A stretch of DNA of 40,807 nucleotides from Verrucomicrobiota bacterium (GTDB lineage: Bacteria; Verrucomicrobiota; Kiritimatiellia; RFP12; UBA1067). Position 1 is the stretch's first letter, and each line of letters opens with the position of its first letter. Shown here in pieces: positions 13,432 through 21,795 of this stretch. A program made the translations under genes and the position numbers. Under the pieces are notes generated by a model. That model was not told the DNA's origin and made no database searches. It was given only the letters and a program-made list of their open reading frames with translations. The stretch covers positions 1 to 40,807 of the forward strand of contig JAKJGY010000015.1 of the NCBI GenBank assembly GCA_022704145.1, in the 5' to 3' direction.

Positions 13432-15351
13432 ATGTCTGAGCTACTTCGCAAAGCGGCGCGGTTTGCGCTGGCGGTTTTCGCGGTCGGCGCGCTCGCCGAG
13501 GAGCGGCCGCCGCTGGCGTTCGCCTACCGTTCGTTCTGGCCCGAATTCGAGGCCATGGCGCAGTTCCGCGACGTCGGCGTCGACACGGTCTGCATTTTCG
13601 CGGCGAACACCGACAACTCGCTGGGGCAGCCCTACTGCAAGTACCCGCCCGTCTGGCGCTGGTTCGGCAAGTACGACTTCGGCTCGCTGGACAAGCAGTA
13701 CGATGACGTGCTGGCCGTGAACAGCAACGCGGCCTTCATCTGTATGCTCGACCTCAACACCCCGGTCTGGCTGCAGCGGCAGCTCTCGTTAAAAGGCCAC
13801 AGCGCCGAGTGCGAGAGCTTCACCATGCTGAGCTGCGCCTGCGCCAACCCCGCGTGGCGCAAGGAGACGGGCGAGTACGTCCAGGCGGTCGTCCGGCATC
13901 TGGAGGCGCGCTACGGCGACCGCATCCGGGCCTATCTGCTGGCGGCCGGACAGACTGACGAGTGGATGGACTACAGCCGCGGAACGGCGGGCCGGGCCAA
14001 GACCGCGGCGTGGCAGGCGTGGCGGAAGGCGCGAGGCCTGGCGGAAATACCGGTGCCGTCATACGCGCGCCTGGACCGCGCCGCGCTCGACAACTTCCTC
14101 CGCGACCCGGCCGAGGAGCGTGACGTGATCGACTACGCGCAGTTCACCGGCGACACGGTGGTCGATGCGGTCCTCGGCTTTGCCGCCCAGGTGCGGGGCC
14201 TGATTCCGCGGCAGCGGCAGATCGGCATGTTCTTCGGCTACATCCTGGAGCTGACGCACAACCGCCTCGTGTGGGCGGGCCATCTGGAGTACGAGCGGCT
14301 CTACGCCTCGCCGGATATCGATTTCTTCATCAGCCCCGGCACGTACGGCGACCGGCCGGTGGGCGGCGGCAGCGGCTTCATGGTTCCGAACGGCACGCGG
14401 CGGCTGCACGGCAAGGGCTTCCTACACGAGATCGACCACCGCACGCCGACCTATAACTGCGCCCTTGACGAGTACGTCTCGATCGGGTGGATGGTGCCGT
14501 GGAAAGACCAGGCCGAGACCGACGCGGGGCTCAAGCGCGAGTTCGCGCTGGCGATCGTCAATCAGGCGTCGCTCTGGTGCTTCGACATGTGGGGCGGGGT
14601 GTTCAGGACGCCTGAGACGATGCAGGTGGTCGCGCAGAGCAAGCGGCTCTGGGACGACTACGCGGGGCTGCCGCTCAAGCCGGTGGCTGAGGTCGCGCTG
14701 GTCGTGGATCCGCAGAGCGCGCGGCTGGTGAACGACCAGCACCCGCTGGTCGCGAAGCTCTATCAGGGCACGCGCAACACGCTGAACCGGCTGGGCGCGC
14801 CGTTCGAGATCTATTCTGTCAACGATCTGCCGCGCGCGGACCTGTCGCAGGTCAGGCTGCTGGTGTTCCCGGGGCTTTTCGAGATCACGCCGGAGAAGGC
14901 GGCGTTGCTCAAGCGTCACGCGCTGTGCGGCGGCCGGACGGCGGTGTTCGTCTACGCGCCCGGCGTCAGCGACGGACAGAGTCTCGATCCGGCGCGGGTG
15001 GCGGCGCTCACCGGGACCGCCTTCAGGACTCCGGGCGTCAGCACGGCCGTGCGCGACGGCTGGACGGCGGTCTACGCGGGCACGTACGACGCGCTGACGC
15101 CGCAGTCGTTGCGGCAGGCGGCGGTCGCGGCGGGCGTGACGATCTATTGCGAGGAGGCGGTGCCGGTCTACGCCAACGAGCGGCTGGTCGCGGTGCATGT
15201 GGCGCAAGGCGGCGATAAGACGATCACGCTGCCGCAGGCGTGCCGCGCGGTGCGCGAGCTGTACACGGGGCGTGTCGTTCCGGTGCGGGACAGGCGCTTC
15301 ACCTACCCTTTCGCCACGCCCGACACCGCGCTGTTCGAGCGGGTCGAATGA
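13432..15351 (+). CDS. Secreted GH42-like hydrolase (beta-galactosidase-like barrel plus trimerisation-type domain)
   Basis: A 639-residue protein with a signal peptide (about residues 1-22, ending GALAEE). Residues 25-390 form a TIM barrel; E177 in GQTDEWMD is the likely acid/base and E333 in LHEIDHRT the likely nucleophile. Residues 400-550 (VALVVDPQSARLVN, LVFPGLFEITPEKAALLKR) resemble the glutaminase-like trimerisation domain of GH42 beta-galactosidases. Sequence divergence is high, so the family assignment is approximate and substrate is unknown. The ATG at 13432 fits the signal peptide and the GCGAGGG upstream. It starts 79 bp after the oxidoreductase and is convergent with the regulator at 15373, 21 bp away. 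Confidence 0.65.
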   Translation: MSELLRKAARFALAVFAVGALAEERPPLAFAYRSFWPEFEAMAQFRDVGVDTVCIFAANTDNSLGQPYCKYPPVWRWFGKYDFGSLDKQYDDVLAVNSNAAFICMLDLNTPVWLQRQLSLKGHSAECESFTMLSCACANPAWRKETGEYVQAVVRHLEARYGDRIRAYLLAAGQTDEWMDYSRGTAGRAKTAAWQAWRKARGLAEIPVPSYARLDRAALDNFLRDPAEERDVIDYAQFTGDTVVDAVLGFAAQVRGLIPRQRQIGMFFGYILELTHNRLVWAGHLEYERLYASPDIDFFISPGTYGDRPVGGGSGFMVPNGTRRLHGKGFLHEIDHRTPTYNCALDEYVSIGWMVPWKDQAETDAGLKREFALAIVNQASLWCFDMWGGVFRTPETMQVVAQSKRLWDDYAGLPLKPVAEVALVVDPQSARLVNDQHPLVAKLYQGTRNTLNRLGAPFEIYSVNDLPRADLSQVRLLVFPGLFEITPEKAALLKRHALCGGRTAVFVYAPGVSDGQSLDPARVAALTGTAFRTPGVSTAVRDGWTAVYAGTYDALTPQSLRQAAVAAGVTIYCEEAVPVYANERLVAVHVAQGGDKTITLPQACRAVRELYTGRVVPVRDRRFTYPFATPDTALFERVE

Positions 15352-15372
15352 CCTCTCCAAGCCGCCTGCGGG

Positions 15373-16584
15373 TCAGGCGTGGCGGTGCCGTTCGCGGTAG
15401 TCGCGCATGGTCATGCCGCAGGCGTCGCGGAAGAGCACGCCGAGGTGGTTGGCGCCGGTGAAGCCGCAGCGGCGCGCGATCTCCGAGAAGGTCAGGCCGG
15501 TGTGGGCGACCAGCGAGCAGACGGTCGCGATGCGGACGCGCTGAATCTCGTCCATGGCCGAGCGTCCTAACGACTGCGCGAAGCGTTTCTCCAGCCAGCG
15601 CGGGGTCACCCCGGCGTGGTCGGCCACATCGGACACGCGGATGTTCAGCCCCGCGTTGATGCGGATGTATTCCAGCGCGCGGATCACGAGGCGGTCGTTG
15701 ACCTGCAAGCGCTGCGTGGAGGCGCGGGTCACGACCTGCTGCGGCTTGAAGGACACGCGCTGCTGCCCGCGCAGCGCCTTGCGCATCAGCTTGTCCAGCA
15801 GCTCGGCGGCCGTATACCCCGCCTGCTCCATATCGACCGCCACGCTCGAGAGCGGCGGCTGGCTGGTCTCGCAGATCATCACGTCATTGTTCACGCCCAG
15901 CACGGCGACCTCATACGGCACGGGCAGGTCGGCGGCCAGACAGGCGTTCAAGACCTGTCGGCCGCGCTCGTCGTTCGCCGCGAAGACGGCGAGCGGCTTG
16001 GGGAGCCTGAGCAGCCAGCGGCTCATGCGCTTGCGCTCCAGCTCCCACTCCGCGCGCTCAACCGCGCACGGATTCTGATAGACCGCGCAGCCGTACCCGG
16101 CCTCTTTGAGCCGAAGGACAAAGGCCTCCTGGCGCCAGCATGACCAGTTCATGCCGCTGGGTTCGCCGACAAAGGCGAAATGCTTGAACTCGTTTGCGAG
16201 ATAGTGGTCGGCGGCCAGCCGCGCCACCTCCGCCGAATCGCACTGGATGCGGCTGCAGCGGGACAGCGGGTGCCTCGCGTTCAGATAGGCGTCGAGGGGG
16301 TCGATCAGGACGGTGGGCAGGCGCGCCGCCACGACGGCGTCGGCGACCTGCGGCGTCGGCACGCGCGCGATGATGCCGTTACCGCGCCAGACCTTCAGGT
16401 CCGGCAGTTTCTGGTCGCTCCAGCCTCCGGACTCGAGGTGCAGCGCCCACGGCCCATGGAGCCGCACGTAGGCGAGAATGCCGCGGATCATGCCACGCGA
16501 GATCTCGTGCGACGACTCCAGCAGGATGGCGACCTGCGGGATACGCTGTCGGGTGGTCTTCTTGGCTGGCCGATTCGGAGTCAC
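15373..16584 (-). CDS. XylR-type regulator: LacI-like sugar sensor fused to AraC DNA-binding domain
   Basis: A 403-residue protein. Residues 15-285 are a periplasmic-binding-like sensor (VAILLESSHEISRGMIRGI, FAFVGEPSGMNW, VFAANDERGRQVLNAC, VAVLGVNNDVMICE). Residues 295-400 are an AraC helix-turn-helix pair (IRVSDVADHAGVTPRWLEKRF, LTFSEIARRCGFTGANHLGVLF). This is the architecture of XylR from E. coli, which activates sugar genes when the sensor binds its sugar. It starts with GTG without a ribosome binding site and is divergent from the exported-protein gene at 16872, so it probably controls the saccharide locus on one or both sides. Short palindromes in the 287-bp divergent gap are candidate sites. 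Confidence 0.88.
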   Translation of the reverse strand: MTPNRPAKKTTRQRIPQVAILLESSHEISRGMIRGILAYVRLHGPWALHLESGGWSDQKLPDLKVWRGNGIIARVPTPQVADAVVAARLPTVLIDPLDAYLNARHPLSRCSRIQCDSAEVARLAADHYLANEFKHFAFVGEPSGMNWSCWRQEAFVLRLKEAGYGCAVYQNPCAVERAEWELERKRMSRWLLRLPKPLAVFAANDERGRQVLNACLAADLPVPYEVAVLGVNNDVMICETSQPPLSSVAVDMEQAGYTAAELLDKLMRKALRGQQRVSFKPQQVVTRASTQRLQVNDRLVIRALEYIRINAGLNIRVSDVADHAGVTPRWLEKRFAQSLGRSAMDEIQRVRIATVCSLVAHTGLTFSEIARRCGFTGANHLGVLFRDACGMTMRDYRERHRHA

Positions 16585-16871
16585 GGGTCAAACGTAACGC
16601 TTATCCGGCGGCCCAGCAATCCCAAAATGGATGCATCCTGCGGACCGAAGGGACTTCGGCGCGTCCCCCACCCCCCTGCCCCATGGCCAGGCGTCAGCCC
16701 CTCCCCTCATCTTGGCCCGCTTCGTAAAATCGAGGGTTGAGTTCGCATTATCGAGATTGATCCACGTTCGTTTCAGCCCCTATCATTTTGATTGATGGTC
16801 CAAGGTGTCAAGGTGCTCTCGATTAGGATAGCCGTCAGAGATATGGCGTGCAAATGCGGATGGGAGAGGGT
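16585..16871. promoter_or_regulatory. Divergent regulatory gap with short palindromes
   Basis: The 287-bp gap between the XylR-type regulator and the exported protein contains GGATGCATCC (16629-16638, perfect) and CCGAAG-GGA-CTTCGG (16645-16659, perfect). Near 16730-16835 the motif ATCGAG/CTCGAT occurs three times. A regulator of this architecture would be expected to bind here. No strong sigma-70 promoter could be picked by eye. Confidence 0.4.
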
Positions 16872-18209
16872 ATGAATGCGTTCAAGGCCGGAAGGGGCGT
16901 GGCGGGTGTTGTCCTGGCGTGTGCGGTGGCGCGGGCTGCGCCGGTGCCGGTGTCGAATGTTCTGACCGTTCCGGGGTTCAGTGCTTCCGGGATCACGTCG
17001 AACGGGCAGACGCTCGCCTATATCCAGCTCGGTTCCTCGTGGTATCCGCCTTCGGGTGCGCTCTGCACGTCGTGTGCGGCAGGCACCCTCTCGCGGGCGG
17101 TGCTCGAGCCTGATGCCATCACCCGGACCAATGCCTTGAGCGGGCTTCAGCTCACGCAGGCGGTCGTGAATTTTGAGAGCGGCGGGGCCAAGTTTAAGCT
17201 CGGGCTGACCGTGGAGGACGACAGCGTGGGCATTGTGCTGGGCGAGCTGGGCACCAATCAGCAGAACACGGGAGATCCGATCACCGTGTACCCCACGCTC
17301 AACGGCGCACGCGTCGGGGGCTGGGTGCGGGCCATCGTGGCGGCGGACTACGGTGACACGGGGCACCTCTGGCAGAACACCTACGGCAACCTGATCATGC
17401 ATGCGTTTGTGACCGTCTTCCGGCACAGCGACTTCACAAATGGCACCGGGGTGCTGACCTTCGACGGGATCGAGCTGACGGGAAACACGGGCTACGACCC
17501 CAACCTCGTGGCCGTGATCGGGGAGCCGGCGCCGCCCTACTCGCCGTCGACGTCCCGTGTGCTACCCGCTACGGCGACGTTCTCGCCCGGTTTTGTCGAA
17601 AGTCCGGAGACCAACCTCCAGACGGTCGTGAGCCTCACCACCAGCGAAGGCACGTTCACGAATCTGACGGGCCTGACCTGCACCAGCGTTTCGGGCGGCG
17701 CGGTCTACCAGACCAACACCAATGTGCCCCTGTCAACAGTGGAGGCGATGAGCGGGCTGAAGTTCACGGAGATCGTGGCCAATGCGAACAGCATGGATTT
17801 TTCGCTCGGGCGAACAGTGAACAGCACGAATGACCGGGTGCGGTTCTTCCTGAGCGAATGCGAGGTGGACACGGCGGGCACGATGGACACGATGATCGTT
17901 TATCCGCTTGCGGGGAACACGCGCATCTATAACTGGGCGCTGGAGCTGACCAGCCCCGACTACGGGACACCTAGCCCAAAGTGGAACGCCATCCGGGTCA
18001 GTGACAGGCACAACCCTGGATTCTACGGTTCGATCGCCACTTTCGCGCTCAGCGACTTCACCAACGGCCCGCCGATCGCCCTGACCGGGGTGACCGGATT
18101 CCGGGTGGTGATTCCCCTGCTCGGCGGCCTGCAGGCGGATCCGAGCGTGTTCGGCATGTACGAAATCCCGCCACCTCCGCCGAAGGGGACGATGATTCAA
18201 GTCTGGTGA
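16872..18209 (+). CDS. Exported protein with two tandem copies of an unrecognised domain
   Basis: A 445-residue protein; a signal peptide (about residues 1-23, ending VARAAP) is followed by two related segments. Copy 1 has SGLQLTQAVVNF, ITVYPTLNGARVGGWVRAI, AADYGDT and HSDFTNGTGVLTFDGIEL. Copy 2 has SGLKFTEIVANA, MIVYPLAGNTRIYNWALEL, SPDYGTP and LSDFTNGPPIALTGVTGF. Each copy is roughly 190 residues, rich in beta-prone, Ser/Thr/Asn-rich sequence. I recognise no family. There is no lipobox, PEP-CTERM or membrane tail. The ATG at 16872 has GGGAGAGGG upstream. It is the first gene of the cluster leading to the LamG-GH, transporter and dehydratase genes, so a carbohydrate-binding or surface role is a reasonable guess. 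Confidence 0.75.
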   Translation: MNAFKAGRGVAGVVLACAVARAAPVPVSNVLTVPGFSASGITSNGQTLAYIQLGSSWYPPSGALCTSCAAGTLSRAVLEPDAITRTNALSGLQLTQAVVNFESGGAKFKLGLTVEDDSVGIVLGELGTNQQNTGDPITVYPTLNGARVGGWVRAIVAADYGDTGHLWQNTYGNLIMHAFVTVFRHSDFTNGTGVLTFDGIELTGNTGYDPNLVAVIGEPAPPYSPSTSRVLPATATFSPGFVESPETNLQTVVSLTTSEGTFTNLTGLTCTSVSGGAVYQTNTNVPLSTVEAMSGLKFTEIVANANSMDFSLGRTVNSTNDRVRFFLSECEVDTAGTMDTMIVYPLAGNTRIYNWALELTSPDYGTPSPKWNAIRVSDRHNPGFYGSIATFALSDFTNGPPIALTGVTGFRVVIPLLGGLQADPSVFGMYEIPPPPPKGTMIQVW

Positions 18210-18294
18210 TCGCGGTGACGGCAGGGACTGGGCGGTGGGCAAGCGCGCTGCGAGGCGTTCAGCACGCAACGCTCAAGTGGGGGGGCGACAAGGG

Positions 18295-20961
18295 ATGAGG
18301 ATGGGCAACATACGGGGTCTTTTGTGTTGGGTGGCAGGCGCGGCCTGCGCGGGGCCGACAGCGTTCTGGCGGTTCGAGGAGGGCAAGGTCGGCGGCACGG
18401 CGGGCGTGTTCGACAAGGGCGCGGCGCCGGTGTTTGCGGAAGAGGTGCCGGTCAAGGAGCTGTGGGACGGCGCGAGCGGGCTGCCGGTCGCGCCGGAGAA
18501 CCGCGCGTCGCTGCGTTTCCGCGTTCCGGAGGAGGTCAGGGGCGGCGGCGCGCCGGTGGGCGGCGAGGTGACGGTCTCGGGCAAGGAGGCGCTGACGCGG
18601 CCGGAGAGTTTCACGGTGGAGGCGTTCGTGCGGGTGGCGCGGCAGACGGAGCGCCACGCGCTGGTGGCGAGCAAGCGGCGCGGCGGACAGACGGGCGCGA
18701 GCTGGTCGCTCTCGCTGACGCCGGGCGGGACGCTCGGGGTGCGGTTCGACACGCAAGCGGGAGCCGCGGGCGGCGGGCCTGGTTTCAACCAGATCGTCGG
18801 CTCGGCGGCGCTGGTGAACGACGGCGCGTGGCATCAGGTGGCGCTGACCTACGATGCGGCGACGCGGGCGGCGGTGCTGTACGTGGATTATTTGCCGAGC
18901 GGCAAGGGGACGGTGCTGAACCCGTTGGTGTATGACGAGAGCGACCTCGTGCTGGGGCGCGGGCTGGACGGCTGGCTGGACGAGGTGCGGCTGACGGCGG
19001 AGGCGCTGCATCCCGAGCAGTTCCTGCGGCCGGTGCGGTTCTTCTCAGACATGAAGCCCAAGGCTGCGGTTCTGCCGCCGATGTTGGATCAGACGCCGAC
19101 GCGGGTGCAGAGCGCGCTGAAACCGGCGCTGAAGAAGATCGGCACGCTGATCCCGAAACCGGTCGGTCAGCTTGAGACGTCGATGTGGTCGCTTGGATGC
19201 GAGACGCTCGACCGCGATCTGGCGGACTGGGAGGCATACAAGGGGTATCTGGTGCCGCTGGGCATCCGGCGTATCCGCTTGCAGGGCGGCTGGAACCGTA
19301 CTGAGAAGAGGAAGGGCGAGTACGATTTCGAGTGGCTCGACCGGATCGTGGACAGCGCGCACGAGCTGGGGCTGGAGGTATGCCTGGAGACGTCGTACAA
19401 CAACCGGCTGTATGAACCGGGCGGAGCGACGGGACCGGGCGGGCTCCTGCCGGCAGGCGAGGAGACGCTGGCGGCGTGGGACCGGTGGGTCGAGGCGATG
19501 GCGCGACGTTACTCGGCCAAAGGCGTGAAAGAGTGGATGATGTATAACGAGCCGAACCTGCGCAAGGAGAACACGCCCGCGCAGATCGTCGCCAACAACA
19601 TCCGCACCGCAGAGATCATCAAGCGGGTCGATCCGCAGGCCAAGATCGGCGCGTTCGTGCTGGCCGGGCTGAATCTGGAGATGATCCGAAGCATGCTGAT
19701 CTCGATCCAGGAGCAGGGCAAGCTCGACCTCTTCCACTGGGCGATCTATCACGGCTACAGCGGCAACCCCGACCGGCTGAACGGGCGCATGGCGGAGTTC
19801 AACGCGATGCTGGCGGAAGTCGCGCCGAAGATCAGGGCGTGGCAGGGCGAGGCGGGATGCGCGTCCGAGGAGGTGCAGTTCGCGCTAGCGGGGATTGACT
19901 GGACCGAGTACTCGCACGCCAAGTGGAACGCGCGGCGGATGCTGTGCGACATCGGCCACGGCGTCGAGTCGTCGGTGTTCACGATCTCGGATCTCAGTTA
20001 CCACAAGGACTTCATCTCGCGCTACGGGTTACTCAAGACCAGTCCGGACAATGCGATCATCCGCGTGAAGACGGCGTATTATACGGTACAGAATGTGGTG
20101 ACGGCTTTCCATGACGCGCTGGAACGACTGCCGGAGTACGCGCTGACGGTCGAGGGGACGGAGAAGGCGTTGACGTGGTTCGCGTTCCGCGACCGGAGGA
20201 GCGGTCTCGACGTGGTGGCGTTGTGGGACGGCACGGAGATTCCCTCCAACCACTCCGAGATCGAGACGGTGCGGGTGACGGTCAAGGGCGGGCGCTTTAA
20301 GGAGCCCGTGTGGGCGGATCTGATCACAGGGAACCTTTACGAGATTCCGGCGGGGCAGATGACCGTGGCGGACGGGACTACGGTGTTCACGGACGTGCCG
20401 GTGTACGACGGGCCGGGCGCGCTCATGGATCGCGGGCAGCTTGATTTCGTTCCGGCGCGCGAGAAGAAAGGCGCGAAGCGCGCGCCGGCGGCGCAGCCGA
20501 AGCAGTCTGCGGCGGCAGCAGCCGTGCCGAAGGTGGGTGTCCATCTGCTGCCGGGCACGCAGCAGCCCGCGCCTGCGGTGCTGGTGGTGGCGCAGAAGGC
20601 GGAGGCGGGCGGCTGGGTCAAATGGCTCAACGCGCAGGAGGTTCACGCGTTTGTCGTGGAGACGGACGGCAAGTCGGCGGAGGAGGTCGCCCAGGAGGCG
20701 GCAGGCGCGCTGGCGCTGATCCGCGGCCGCGCGGCGGAGTGGCAGGTGCGGGCGGGCTCGGTGGGCGCGCTCGGCGCTGAGGCCGAGGGCGCGCTGGCGG
20801 CGCGCGCGGAGGGCGTGGATTTCGTGGCGGTGATCGGCGCTAAGGTGCCGGAGGACGCGCTGGCGCTGGCGGAGAAAGGGCGGCTGTTCGTCGGCAAGCG
20901 GGACGCGTGGCAGGCGCCGTTCGCCGCATGGCTAGAGAGGTACAAGGGGAAGGTGTTCTGA
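18295..20961 (+). CDS. Secreted LamG-GH-A glycoside hydrolase with extra C-terminal domain
   Basis: An 888-residue multidomain protein. A signal peptide ends near residue 20. Residues 22-250 are a LamG/concanavalin-like domain (SFTVEAFVRV, GAWHQVALTYDAATRAAVLY, GWLDEVRLTAEAL), usually carbohydrate-binding. Residues 265-735 are a clan GH-A hydrolase closely matching the enzyme at 9133-10611: RRIRLQGGWNRTEK, MMYNEPNL (acid/base E419), RAWQGEAGC (nucleophile E519). After an Ala/Lys/Gln linker, residues 770-888 look like a degraded alpha/beta-hydrolase-type fold without an obvious catalytic serine. A start at 18301 is equally likely because AAGGG sits 6 bp before it. Its TGA overlaps the ATG of the dehydrogenase gene, so they are translationally coupled. 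Confidence 0.78.
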   Translation: MRMGNIRGLLCWVAGAACAGPTAFWRFEEGKVGGTAGVFDKGAAPVFAEEVPVKELWDGASGLPVAPENRASLRFRVPEEVRGGGAPVGGEVTVSGKEALTRPESFTVEAFVRVARQTERHALVASKRRGGQTGASWSLSLTPGGTLGVRFDTQAGAAGGGPGFNQIVGSAALVNDGAWHQVALTYDAATRAAVLYVDYLPSGKGTVLNPLVYDESDLVLGRGLDGWLDEVRLTAEALHPEQFLRPVRFFSDMKPKAAVLPPMLDQTPTRVQSALKPALKKIGTLIPKPVGQLETSMWSLGCETLDRDLADWEAYKGYLVPLGIRRIRLQGGWNRTEKRKGEYDFEWLDRIVDSAHELGLEVCLETSYNNRLYEPGGATGPGGLLPAGEETLAAWDRWVEAMARRYSAKGVKEWMMYNEPNLRKENTPAQIVANNIRTAEIIKRVDPQAKIGAFVLAGLNLEMIRSMLISIQEQGKLDLFHWAIYHGYSGNPDRLNGRMAEFNAMLAEVAPKIRAWQGEAGCASEEVQFALAGIDWTEYSHAKWNARRMLCDIGHGVESSVFTISDLSYHKDFISRYGLLKTSPDNAIIRVKTAYYTVQNVVTAFHDALERLPEYALTVEGTEKALTWFAFRDRRSGLDVVALWDGTEIPSNHSEIETVRVTVKGGRFKEPVWADLITGNLYEIPAGQMTVADGTTVFTDVPVYDGPGALMDRGQLDFVPAREKKGAKRAPAAQPKQSAAAAAVPKVGVHLLPGTQQPAPAVLVVAQKAEAGGWVKWLNAQEVHAFVVETDGKSAEEVAQEAAGALALIRGRAAEWQVRAGSVGALGAEAEGALAARAEGVDFVAVIGAKVPEDALALAEKGRLFVGKRDAWQAPFAAWLERYKGKVF

Positions 20962-21737
20962 TGCGTTTTCAAGACAAGGTGGTCCTGGTGACCGGCGCGA
21001 GCCGGAACACAGGGGTGAGTATCGCGGCGCTCTTCCTGCGCGAGGGCGCGCGGGTCGGTGTGAACGGCTCCACGCCTGAGAGCACGGCGCGGGGTGGCGA
21101 GACGCTGCGGGGGATGGGATATGACGGCTTCCTTGAGCTGCCGGCCGATATCGGCGACACGGGGCAGGTGCGGGCGATGTTCGACAAGATCCGCGAGGTG
21201 TACGGGCGCATCGACATCCTCGTCAACAACGCCTGTAACCAGGGGATAGGGCCGGCTTTCGAGGAGATGGAGCCGGACTATTTCCTGTCGGTCGTGCGGA
21301 CGAACCTACTCGGCACTTTCCAAGTGTCACAGGAAGCGGTTAAGATGATGCTCAGACAGGAGAGCCGGGGGGTGATCGTGAACCTCGGCTCGAACGTCTC
21401 GATGCGGGCGATCCGTAACCGGACGGCGTATGTGTCGAGCAAAGGCGGGCTGGATGCGCTGACCCGTTCGATGGCGGTGGATCTGGGGCCGAAGGGGATA
21501 CGGGTGAACATGGTCGCGCCGGGGTACATCTTCACCGACCGCTGGGAGAGGATCAGCGAGGGGACGCGCGCGCGGCGCCGGCTGAATTGTCCGTTGGGGG
21601 CAGAAGCCTCCGGTGATGACATCGCGCAGGCCGTGGCGTTCCTGGCGTCGGACGCGGCGCGTAACATCGGCGGTGAGCGCCTCGTGGTGGACGCCGGGTG
21701 CAGCGCGCAGCACATGCCGGTCGATACGGATTTGTGA
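20961..21737 (+). CDS. Short-chain dehydrogenase/reductase (SDR), probable sugar dehydrogenase
   Basis: A 258-residue classical SDR. The cofactor motif is TGASRNTG (residues 11-18), with asparagine where most have the first glycine of GxG. NNAC at 89-92 replaces NNAG. The catalytic set is S144, Y157 and K161 (YVSSK). The C-terminal VAPGYIFT and ASDAARNIGGERLVVDAG segments are standard. It uses NAD(P) to oxidise or reduce a sugar or sugar-derived alcohol in the cytoplasm. The ATG overlaps the hydrolase stop by one base (TGATG). With the MFS transporter and dehydratase that follow, oxidation of an imported sugar to an acid and its dehydration is a likely sequence. Confidence 0.9.
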   Translation: MRFQDKVVLVTGASRNTGVSIAALFLREGARVGVNGSTPESTARGGETLRGMGYDGFLELPADIGDTGQVRAMFDKIREVYGRIDILVNNACNQGIGPAFEEMEPDYFLSVVRTNLLGTFQVSQEAVKMMLRQESRGVIVNLGSNVSMRAIRNRTAYVSSKGGLDALTRSMAVDLGPKGIRVNMVAPGYIFTDRWERISEGTRARRRLNCPLGAEASGDDIAQAVAFLASDAARNIGGERLVVDAGCSAQHMPVDTDL

Positions 21738-21751
21738 GGGGGTATCGAGAA

Positions 21752-21787
21752 AGTCAGACGGGTCTGACAGGTCGGACGGGTCAGACG
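21752..21787 (+). repeat. Nine-base tandem repeat built on GTCNGAC
   Basis: Four 9-bp units, AGTCAGACG, GGTCTGACA, GGTCGGACG and GGTCAGACG, fill most of the 58-bp gap between the dehydrogenase and transporter genes. Each unit holds the palindrome GTCNGAC. Confidence 0.75.
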
Positions 21788-21795
21788 TAATAAAC

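Noticed and set aside
16872-18209. PEP-CTERM or other sorting signal on the duplicated-domain protein
   Set aside because: The C-terminus is proline-rich (PPPPPKG) and ends in IQVW, with no hydrophobic helix or basic tail.
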